Source of the DNA: a virus
Reading direction: 5' to 3' (one strand)
Length of the DNA stretch: 24,214 nt
Virus record (IMG/VR): IMGVR_UViG_3300046477_000228
Location: 1 to 24,214 of that record
Shown piece after piece: positions 6,529 to 12,256 of the stretch. A program made the translations under genes and the position numbers. A model generated the notes under the pieces. That model saw nothing but the letters and a program-made list of their open reading frames with translations. It searched no databases and was not told the origin of the DNA. Each line of letters begins with the position of its first letter. Positions within the stretch are counted from its first letter, which is position 1.

Positions 6529-6948
6529 ATGGCGAACCTCGCGGTTAGAGCAGAGCCGTATCACAACCGGATGAAACTTGATGAGATTGGCGGTGGCCGA
6601 GTCATCAGGCGCTTCCAGCGCGGCGACAAATGGCTGAACGTAGGCGCGTATCTGACGCGCGACGAAATTCTCAGCATTAATCCGACTAACCGATCTTCGC
6701 TTATAGGCAATTACATTGACGTTTGGCCGCAGTCTCCCGATGCGCCATCGTCGGGTGGTCGGGTGGTTGCCTCCTCTTCCACGCCTGCCGCTGCGGTTAT
6801 CGGGACCGGGCGGCACGTTGTGTCGCTCGGTTTCGGTAAATTCAAAGTCTATGAGGGCGTCCTGCTTACAGACGAGCCGGTGACGCGCGCTGAAGCTTAT
6901 GCGTTGGCCGGGAAACCAGAGCCAAGGCGAGGCGAAAAGGAGCATTAA
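6529..6948 (+). CDS. Hypothetical structural-region protein
   Basis: The 139-aa product starts at ATG 6529 behind AAGGA. Residues 25-60 (RRFQRGDKWLNVGAYLTRDEI then NRSSLIGNYIDVWP) match a pattern I recognise in small phage proteins next to capsid genes, in which a short beta domain ends in a helix containing NR(R/S)(A/S)LI and an IDVWP or similar edge. A Ser/Ala/Pro linker follows at about 65-85, then a second small domain (GKFKVYEGVLLTDEPVTRAEA) and a charged tail. A head accessory or connector role is possible. No family name can be assigned. Confidence 0.5.
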   Translation: MANLAVRAEPYHNRMKLDEIGGGRVIRRFQRGDKWLNVGAYLTRDEILSINPTNRSSLIGNYIDVWPQSPDAPSSGGRVVASSSTPAAAVIGTGRHVVSLGFGKFKVYEGVLLTDEPVTRAEAYALAGKPEPRRGEKEH

Positions 6949-6949
6949 C

Positions 6950-7492
6950 ATGGCGACCGGCCCTTCTGGCTTCGTTGAAAGAATTAAAGGTAAGGTCGCG
7001 CAAGCTGTCGGCGGCCTGTATGTCGGCGGTGTTCAGGTTAATGCAACCGGCCTGGATCAGAACACTGCGGTTGGAACTGGCACGGTCTACACCTCGACCG
7101 GATCATCGTCATCGACTGCCGCTTATATTCCAACCACCATTAGCGCAGGCTTCGGCCTGAAGCGGTTGCAACCGACCAGCACGCAGCCAATCTTCCGCCT
7201 TCCACCTCCGGTACAGGGCGGTGGTTGGACGACTATCGTTTACTCGACGGTCAATGGCTCGACCGGGCTTATTCTGACCATCTCGACTGACGGCAGCGTG
7301 GTCTTCGAGGGCGTAGGGTCTTCTGGCTCGACGGCAAGCTTTGCCGGTTCGGGCGGCTCGACGCTCAGCAACTGCTTGAAGTCAACGCAATCGCATCAGA
7401 TCGAGCTTCAATCAATCTCGACAGCCAAGTGGTTGTTTGCGGGCGTCGTGCCTTCGACGGTCGCTCCGCTGACGTTCTCGACCTCTAGCTAG
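6950..7492 (+). CDS. Ser/Thr/Gly-rich probable virion protein
   Basis: ATG 6950 is chosen because AAGGAG at 6937-6942 is seven bases upstream; a longer frame from 6899 would overlap the previous gene. The 180-aa product opens with a short helical, basic stretch (GFVERIKGKVAQAVGGLYVGG). It then becomes a beta-rich, Ser/Thr/Gly-rich chain with a PPPV-x-GGGWTTIVYS motif and a hydrophobic SLSN-like finish. Composition suits an exposed virion protein, for example decoration or fibre material. It is the first of several such proteins in the block between the capsid gene and the connector. No family is recognised. Confidence 0.5.
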   Translation: MATGPSGFVERIKGKVAQAVGGLYVGGVQVNATGLDQNTAVGTGTVYTSTGSSSSTAAYIPTTISAGFGLKRLQPTSTQPIFRLPPPVQGGGWTTIVYSTVNGSTGLILTISTDGSVVFEGVGSSGSTASFAGSGGSTLSNCLKSTQSHQIELQSISTAKWLFAGVVPSTVAPLTFSTSS

Positions 7493-7499
7493 GGACGCA

Positions 7500-7555
7500 T
7501 GGCCTGTAATTAAGCTAGGCCGCATGGTACACCCGAGGCCCCCAACCTCAGGAGG
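7500..7555 (+). other. Two small inverted repeats before the second Rossmann-type gene
   Basis: In the 69-base gap before the gene at 7562, GGCCT (7501-7505) can pair with AGGCC (7517-7521). Separately, GAGG (7535-7538) can pair with CCTC (7546-7549), immediately before the AGGAGG ribosome site at 7550-7555. There is no T-run, so this is not an ordinary terminator. It could be a weak translational control element or an mRNA processing site, or mean nothing. Confidence 0.25.
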
Positions 7556-7561
7556 CAGAAG

Positions 7562-8539
7562 ATGGGTGACAAAGTTGCGATCCTCGGCACGGTGCCAAAC
7601 TCTCGGTGCATGGCTCCCTACGACGACCCGTCATGGGACATTTGGTGTTGCTCTGGCGGCAACAGCCAACAGGCCGCGCCACCGCGTATAAACGAGTGGT
7701 ACGAGATTCATTCGATTGTTGATCTGCACGCGCCAGAAAATAAGGGCTGGTATCCGCCCTACGTTGCGTGGCTCAACGCGCAAAAGTTTCCTGTTTGGAT
7801 GCAAGAAAAGAACGACGACATTCCGCGCGCATCAGTATTTCCGCGCCGCGAGTTAATGGCGCGATTCGGTCCCACAAAGACAAAAACTAATTGGTTCACC
7901 TCGACCCCGGCTTGGATGTTCGCGCACGCCATTGTGCGCGGCTACACGACCATAGGAATCTTCGGCGTCGATATGGCGGCGGCAGAGGAACATTATACCG
8001 GACAGAAGGCTGGCTTGCTGCGCTGGTTTGAAATCGGGCGTGAACTCGGAATCAACGTAGTCGTGCCACTGGAGTCTTCGCTGGCGTTTCACTATCCGCT
8101 ATACGGCTACGCCGAATCCTCGCGCATGGGCAGACATTTGCTCGTTCGTGAAACCGAAACGAAAGCGCAGATTGCTCACTGGCAGAACCAAGAGATGCAG
8201 ATCAAGCAGAGGATTTTCGCGCTATCCGGTACGCTTGAGCAGTTGACCTTTGATCGGCGCACGTTTGTCTCAGGCATAGACGACGCCGACATTAGCGATG
8301 AGGAAATGCGTTTCACCGCGCGGCTGCCGGTATCGAGCGACCCGCCAGAAGTCGCACAACCCACGCAGATGACTTCGCCGTCTGCGCAGGCGGTGTCGCT
8401 CACATCGACTGGTTCGCTGCAAATATTAAACAATAGCTCGCGCACGCCTACCGCTGCGGACTTCGCCGACAATCCTGACGCCGCTCTATTGATGCCGCGC
8501 AACAAGGCGAACGGGCCAATGCCAAAGGAGCAGGAGTAA
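7562..8539 (+). CDS. Rossmann-like, possibly glycosyltransferase-type phage protein (second paralogue, extended)
   Basis: This 325-aa protein starts at ATG 7562 with AGGAGG seven bases upstream. Residues 5-185 repeat the layout of the protein at 19-648: a first strand with ILGT, a WDIWCC second strand, a Trp/His-rich segment, VFPRRELMARF at 92-102, a helix leading to IGIFGVDMA at 131-139, and HYPLYGY near 177-183. The fold resembles DUF115/MptE-like and GT42-like nucleotide-sugar proteins. Unlike its partner it carries a C-terminal extension: a coiled-coil-like helix (about 195-240, with IAHWQNQEMQIKQRIF), then a Pro/Ser/Thr-rich disordered tail to residue 325. The extension could anchor the domain to another protein or to the virion. 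The enzyme role is inference; no catalytic residue can be pinned. Confidence 0.6.
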   Translation: MGDKVAILGTVPNSRCMAPYDDPSWDIWCCSGGNSQQAAPPRINEWYEIHSIVDLHAPENKGWYPPYVAWLNAQKFPVWMQEKNDDIPRASVFPRRELMARFGPTKTKTNWFTSTPAWMFAHAIVRGYTTIGIFGVDMAAAEEHYTGQKAGLLRWFEIGRELGINVVVPLESSLAFHYPLYGYAESSRMGRHLLVRETETKAQIAHWQNQEMQIKQRIFALSGTLEQLTFDRRTFVSGIDDADISDEEMRFTARLPVSSDPPEVAQPTQMTSPSAQAVSLTSTGSLQILNNSSRTPTAADFADNPDAALLMPRNKANGPMPKEQE

Positions 8540-8542
8540 GTC

Positions 8543-8881
8543 ATGGCGCTTCTGCACGTTGTCGAATTTGGCGGATATGCCAGCGGCAGAAATTTCTCTG
8601 TCGTCCCATCTATGGGGCCTATCCAAACTCAAACCATCACCGTTGGCTCGACCGTTTCGACGTTTGCGCTATCATCGGCAACGCGTTTGATTTTCGTCGA
8701 TACGGATGGCGGGGTTTTTCTTAACGTCACGTCATCCGCCTCGACAGTCAGCGCATCAGGCGGCAGCAGCGGCACGGTTCTGACCAGCACTGCCGGGGCC
8801 GCCTATCGCATACCGGCGAACATCGCGCCGTTCCCGATCTACGTTAATCCGTACTCGCGCCTCGTTGCGGTATCGACATGA
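8543..8881 (+). CDS. Small beta-rich phage structural protein
   Basis: The 112-aa product starts at ATG 8543, four bases after the previous stop, with GGAG sites in the upstream gene's end. After a short N-terminus it shows alternating beta strands: TQTITVGSTVSTFALSSAT, RLIFVDTDGGVFLNV, then a Ser-rich loop and a PFPIYVNPYSRLVAV finish. This ATRxxxxxTDGxxxLxV plan with a Ser/Thr loop is familiar from small phage head-region proteins of unknown role. Its stop overlaps the start of the next gene (ATGA), showing coupling. Decoration or fibre-associated functions are possible. Confidence 0.5.
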   Translation: MALLHVVEFGGYASGRNFSVVPSMGPIQTQTITVGSTVSTFALSSATRLIFVDTDGGVFLNVTSSASTVSASGGSSGTVLTSTAGAAYRIPANIAPFPIYVNPYSRLVAVST

Positions 8882-9060
8882 TGGAACTTAAAGGGAAGAT
8901 GGAAACAACTTACGTGTGGACGTGCGCGGATTGTGGCACCAAGAACTCGCGATGCGACGATAAGCACTGCATGTCGTGCGGCAAGGAAATAACGGCGGAG
9001 AAATATCTGCGGCACTTCAAATTAACGCCAGAGCCGATGCGGCTAGGGTTCGTCGTCTAA
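8878..9060 (+). CDS. Zinc-ribbon / RanBP2-finger-like small protein
   Basis: The 60-aa product begins at ATG 8878 in an ATGA overlap with the previous stop; ATG 8881 is an alternative. Residues 14-35 contain W-x-C-x2-C-x3-N, then C-x2-C (WTCADCGTKN and HCMSCGKE). The second pair is one residue further from the Asn than in the classic RanBP2 zinc finger. Four cysteines in this arrangement strongly suggest a bound zinc. The rest is a short helix and a hydrophobic tail (MRLGFVV). It is sandwiched between beta-rich structural genes. Its function is unknown; it may bind RNA or protein, or be an assembly helper. Confidence 0.6.
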   Translation: MMELKGKMETTYVWTCADCGTKNSRCDDKHCMSCGKEITAEKYLRHFKLTPEPMRLGFVV

Positions 9061-9073
9061 AAGGAAAGAGGCT

Positions 9074-9604
9074 ATGGTCACTTCAACATACAACAAGTTC
9101 AACAGCGCGGTTCTTGGCTTCGCCAATGGGCTGTTTCGTGTCTCATCGATCGGTGACACCTTTACCTTTCTGCTGACAAACACCGCTCCGACCTCAACGT
9201 GGATGACATCGACGGACAACACCGCGATTTCATCCGGCAATGGGTACGGTTCCTCAGGCGGTACTTGCGCCATCGCATCGAGCACGCTTGGTAGCACGAC
9301 TGTAGTGCCAACGCCGGTCATTGTGCTCGGCTCTACCTTCACGTTCACCGCGTCGTCTGCCGCGAGCACGGCGGGAATCGGTCCGTTCCGATACACGATG
9401 TTTGCCGATTTGAGCACCAACCTTATCATCAACTCGACTACCTCGACCGGCTATTGGACGTTCGGATTGAGCACCGTCAATCACTCGGCAACGGCAGCGT
9501 GGCTTATCTCCTGGTACGATTACGGCAGCAACATAACGTTGACGCCCGGTGAGACGTTTACGATTTCGCCAGATCCATCGAGCGGCATCTTCCAGATCGC
9601 ATAG
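9074..9604 (+). CDS. Ser/Thr-rich beta-sandwich-like probable virion protein
   Basis: The 176-aa product starts at ATG 9074 behind AAGGAAAGAGG. It contains an opening motif (NKFNSAVLGFANGLF), then beta strands separated by Ser/Thr/Gly loops (STDNTAISSGNGYGSSGG), and a second half resembling a jelly-roll-like sheet (FRYTMFADLST, AAWLISWYDYGSNITLTPG, FTISPDP). The phrase LISWYDYGSNITLTPGETF is typical of phage particle proteins whose final strands carry a G-x-T-F-x-I pattern. No signal peptide or membrane helix is present. Adjacent genes of similar composition suggest a set of decoration or fibre subunits. No family is recognised. Confidence 0.5.
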   Translation: MVTSTYNKFNSAVLGFANGLFRVSSIGDTFTFLLTNTAPTSTWMTSTDNTAISSGNGYGSSGGTCAIASSTLGSTTVVPTPVIVLGSTFTFTASSAASTAGIGPFRYTMFADLSTNLIINSTTSTGYWTFGLSTVNHSATAAWLISWYDYGSNITLTPGETFTISPDPSSGIFQIA

Positions 9605-9624
9605 AGGGAGGCTGTGAGTATTCA

Positions 9625-10128
9625 ATGCCTTTCTTTTATGATCTTGAACACCGCTCGACATCTTCGACGGCTTCGCTAACCGAAGTCGTATCGCCGCATC
9701 TGACCGTGCGGTGCGGCGCTAACATTGATCCTGTCGCCATCACCGGCATGTTTGCTGCGGCACAATTTGGCACTGTCGGCGGCGGCGCGTTTCGTTTGAA
9801 GGATAATACCTCGACAACCAGCGGTACGACCGGGGGTACGGGCCAAACTCCGCGTCCAAAGCATCCGCGCAACCCGGCTGCACTATCAACTTGGAACAAT
9901 GACGCCAGCGCCATCACCGCTGGCGGTGCGCTGAACGTTCGCATCGGTGTCGGCTTCGCTCAGACTGGCGGCATGGGCGGCTATGTGCCAATCGTCCCGC
10001 AATCTGCGGTGCAGATACTGACAGGCTCTACGCTCGCGGCTGGCGTGCAAGACTTGTTATGGACCTCCATCGCCTTTTCGACCGGCGCGACGTTTGATTG
10101 GACTGTGGAATTTGGGGAAGGAATCTAG
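9625..10128 (+). CDS. Beta-rich probable virion protein
   Basis: The 167-aa product starts at ATG 9625. GGGAGG lies 14 bases upstream, longer than usual, but no better in-frame start exists. The sequence has beta strands such as SLTEVVSPHLTVRCG, a Gly/Ala-rich middle (FGTVGGGAFRL), a disordered Thr/Gly/Pro linker with PRPKHPRNPA, and a C-terminal sheet ending FDWTVEFGEGI. It belongs to the run of Ser/Thr/Gly-rich proteins between capsid and connector genes and is followed after only three bases by the next gene. Function is unknown, probably structural. Confidence 0.45.
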   Translation: MPFFYDLEHRSTSSTASLTEVVSPHLTVRCGANIDPVAITGMFAAAQFGTVGGGAFRLKDNTSTTSGTTGGTGQTPRPKHPRNPAALSTWNNDASAITAGGALNVRIGVGFAQTGGMGGYVPIVPQSAVQILTGSTLAAGVQDLLWTSIAFSTGATFDWTVEFGEGI

Positions 10129-10131
10129 ACA

Positions 10132-10491
10132 ATGACTGCATCGCACGCCGACAGCTTCAATCTATCAATCAACGGAACGTTTCAGAACCGCGTACAGGTT
10201 TCGCTGATTTCGGCATGCGTAAACATTTCGTCCGAAGGCTGGACCGTCGCCTTTCATCGCGAGCGTGCGTCATTTTGCGCGCAGGTTCTTCAATCGCCAG
10301 CCTTGTTTGTTCCGCTGTTTTCCAATGCTGCCGCGACCGATGCCAACGTGCTTTCCGATGCTACTGCGGGCGGCACCATCGTATTGACCTCCACCAATAG
10401 CTCGACGGCGCAGGCGGCGGTGACTGACACGCATATTGATACCGCCGTCGCATCCATGTTCAATGCTTTCATAAGGGAGCCGGGTAGTTGA
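10132..10491 (+). CDS. Conserved-looking small phage protein of unknown function
   Basis: The 119-aa product starts at ATG 10132. The N-terminal half (RVQVSLISACVNISSEG then RASFCAQVLQSP) is helical. The C-terminal half has ATDANVLSD and a final TDTHIDTAVASMFNAF helix. I recognise the combination of an N-terminal helical domain, an ATxANVxxD step and a DxxIDxxVxSxxNAF finish as a recurrent uncharacterised protein in phage structural clusters. The stop overlaps a TTG start of the next gene. A head or fibre accessory role is a guess. Confidence 0.5.
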   Translation: MTASHADSFNLSINGTFQNRVQVSLISACVNISSEGWTVAFHRERASFCAQVLQSPALFVPLFSNAAATDANVLSDATAGGTIVLTSTNSSTAQAAVTDTHIDTAVASMFNAFIREPGS

Positions 10492-10781
10492 ACGATCTTC
10501 GCCTTAGCAAGTTTTGGAATCGGGAGGTCGAGTTTGGCTTGCCTGATTGTCGCTTGCGTCATGGCGAACGTCAGCCGGTGTTGCTGCATGGTACGCGCTT
10601 GGCCGTTGATGCTGTCTTTTGCGCGAACTGCGGTACGCTTGAAGGCTACGCGACCGTAGAGACGCCGCATATTTTCTTTATCTGTGATACCTGTGTCGGT
10701 TGCAGCGGCAAGCCTAGCGGTCTTACCGAAGTCACCAAGAAACAAATGGCAGAACGAGGACTGCGCGTCGTTCCGGTCTAG
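10488..10781 (+). CDS. Zinc-ribbon-like small protein, TTG start
   Basis: The 97-aa product starts at TTG 10488 in a TTGA overlap with the previous stop; AAGGGAG at 10473-10479 supports this unusual start. Residues 44-73 contain FCANCG, then FFICDTCVGC, giving C-x2-C and C-x2-C-x2-C clusters about 20 residues apart, the pattern of a treble-clef or ribbon zinc site. A basic N-terminus (NDLRLSKFWNREVEFGLPD) and a Lys-rich C-terminal helix flank it. It lies among fibre-like genes. Function is unknown. Confidence 0.55.
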   Translation: MNDLRLSKFWNREVEFGLPDCRLRHGERQPVLLHGTRLAVDAVFCANCGTLEGYATVETPHIFFICDTCVGCSGKPSGLTEVTKKQMAERGLRVVPV

Positions 10782-10789
10782 GAGACAAA

Positions 10790-11197
10790 ATGGACCGGAT
10801 CGGCCCTTCGAACTGTCCCGCATGTTGTGGTCGCGAGTGCTACGGCGGCGGCAATAAACGCTGCGTGCAGCGCGACCGAAAGGTGAGCCGAATCGCTGGC
10901 GTTCTCGACAGCTTCGGCGGTATTCGCGTTGTGGTTACGCACAAGCGCCAATTCAAACATCATGTAGGCACAAGCGAATTTCTCTGTATCGTCCCCGACA
11001 AATTTGTGCATGAGCCGATTGCCTGGAACGATATTCCTTTCGTCGTGGCGCTCGGTCATCTTGCGGTCGAAGCTTTCATTAAAGCAAACGCACACACAAA
11101 CGATCCAAATAAGCAGGACGCAATTCGTGCTTGGAAATCGCGGCAGACTTGGCGCGATCAACGCGCGCTCGATATTTCTAAGATCGTATTTGCATGA
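10790..11197 (+). CDS. Cys-rich N-terminus hypothetical protein
   Basis: The 135-aa product starts at ATG 10790 behind AGGAGA. The first 25 residues contain five cysteines (NCPACCGRECYGG and RCVQRD), compatible with a zinc-binding knuckle. A mixed alpha/beta domain follows: GIRVVVTHKRQFKHHVG, EFLCIVPDKFVHEP, and a long helix VALGHLAVEAFIKANAH. The end is a basic helix. The stop overlaps the ATG of the glycine-rich protein gene (ATGA), so the two are translationally coupled, and a chaperone role for that protein is conceivable. No family is recognised. Confidence 0.45.
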   Translation: MDRIGPSNCPACCGRECYGGGNKRCVQRDRKVSRIAGVLDSFGGIRVVVTHKRQFKHHVGTSEFLCIVPDKFVHEPIAWNDIPFVVALGHLAVEAFIKANAHTNDPNKQDAIRAWKSRQTWRDQRALDISKIVFA

Positions 11198-12255
11198 CCG
11201 TAGTTTTTCTCACAAGCGCCTCGACATCGCCGTGGTCGCTGCCCGGTAACTGGGCCAACGCTGGTCACACCGTTGAACTTGTCGGCTGTGGCGGCAACGG
11301 TGGCGCTGGAACAAAGGGCGCGGGCGGTTTATCTGGATCAGCCGGATCGGGTGGTGGTTATCTCAGTCTTACGTCCCCGTCTGGCACGTTGGGATCAACT
11401 ACCGCATTTGCGGTCGCAGCTAGCAATTCTAACTCAGGCAGCCTCGACGCAAACGCGACGTTCTGGGAAGGCACGACAACTACAAACACCTACGAAGGCC
11501 AGTGCGGCGAAGCGGGAATTAGCCCTAACGTTGCAGGAGACGTACTTGCTGGCGCTGGTGTTACGAACGGAACGCCTTCCCCAGTCACCTATACCACAGC
11601 GGCGAATTCAGGCGGGCTTGGCACTGGCTATAATCAGAGCGGTGGCGAAGGAGCGGCGGGCGGGACAGGGAGTGGTGGTCCTAGCGGCGCTGGTGCCGCT
11701 CTTACTGCGCCCACGTCTACTACTGCTGGCGGCGCAGGCGGCACTGGATCGAACGGTGGTACAACTAATGGAGCAACTCTTACCGTCAGCGGCAGCAATG
11801 GCGGCGATGGACACAGCGGCAGCGGTCATGGCTCAGGATCGACTAGCACCACATCACCGAACGGCACTGCTGGCACTACAGGCGGCGGTGGCGGTGGTGG
11901 TTGTTCAAGTGGCACCTCTACTGTGGGTCAGGTTGCCAGCGGCTTAGGTGGCGGAACGCTAGGCAACGTTTCTGATTGGGTGCAAACCTCCGATAGTTCA
12001 CACGCTGGCGCTGGTGGGGGCGGTGGCGGCGGTGGCCGTATGACGGGCAACGTTACGGCGACTTCGCTAGGTGGGGCGGGAGCGAACTATGGCGGCGGTG
12101 GCGGCGGTGGCGGCGGTTGTCGCGGTACTTCCTCGACAACAACTGCTGGCCTTGGAGGCGGCGGCCTAATCGTCATTACCTACACGGCGACTGTTGCAGC
12201 AGCGCCTACATTCTGGATGACGCTGCTTATCCCTACGCAATTGTATCGGTGGTGA
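11194..12255 (+). CDS. Glycine-rich adhesin / tail-fibre-like protein
   Basis: The 353-aa product starts at ATG 11194, coupled to the upstream gene. Residues 14-45 (PWSLPGNWANAGHTVELVGCGGNGG) match the opening of the glycine-rich phage fibre domain, in which a strand with VxxxGxGG leads into a poly-Gly body. Most of residues 35-330 is Gly/Ser/Thr, with several runs of seven to nine glycines, ending in GGGGLIVITYTA, the usual closing strand of this domain. In phage adhesins such as the S16 gp38 type, such Gly runs fold as a sandwich of polyglycine-II helices and bind receptors on hypervariable loops. The C-terminal tail is hydrophobic (FWMTLLIPTQLYRW). It may form a head fibre or tail fibre tip together with the repeat protein that follows. 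Confidence 0.7.
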   Translation: MTVVFLTSASTSPWSLPGNWANAGHTVELVGCGGNGGAGTKGAGGLSGSAGSGGGYLSLTSPSGTLGSTTAFAVAASNSNSGSLDANATFWEGTTTTNTYEGQCGEAGISPNVAGDVLAGAGVTNGTPSPVTYTTAANSGGLGTGYNQSGGEGAAGGTGSGGPSGAGAALTAPTSTTAGGAGGTGSNGGTTNGATLTVSGSNGGDGHSGSGHGSGSTSTTSPNGTAGTTGGGGGGGCSSGTSTVGQVASGLGGGTLGNVSDWVQTSDSSHAGAGGGGGGGGRMTGNVTATSLGGAGANYGGGGGGGGGCRGTSSTTTAGLGGGGLIVITYTATVAAAPTFWMTLLIPTQLYRW

Positions 12256-12256
12256 G

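Noticed and set aside
11273-11947. 224-aa open frame in another + frame of the glycine-rich gene
   Set aside because: Gly-rich codons (GGN) read in a shifted frame give Ala/Val/Arg-rich runs. The main frame has the recognisable adhesin opening and closing motifs and coupled start.
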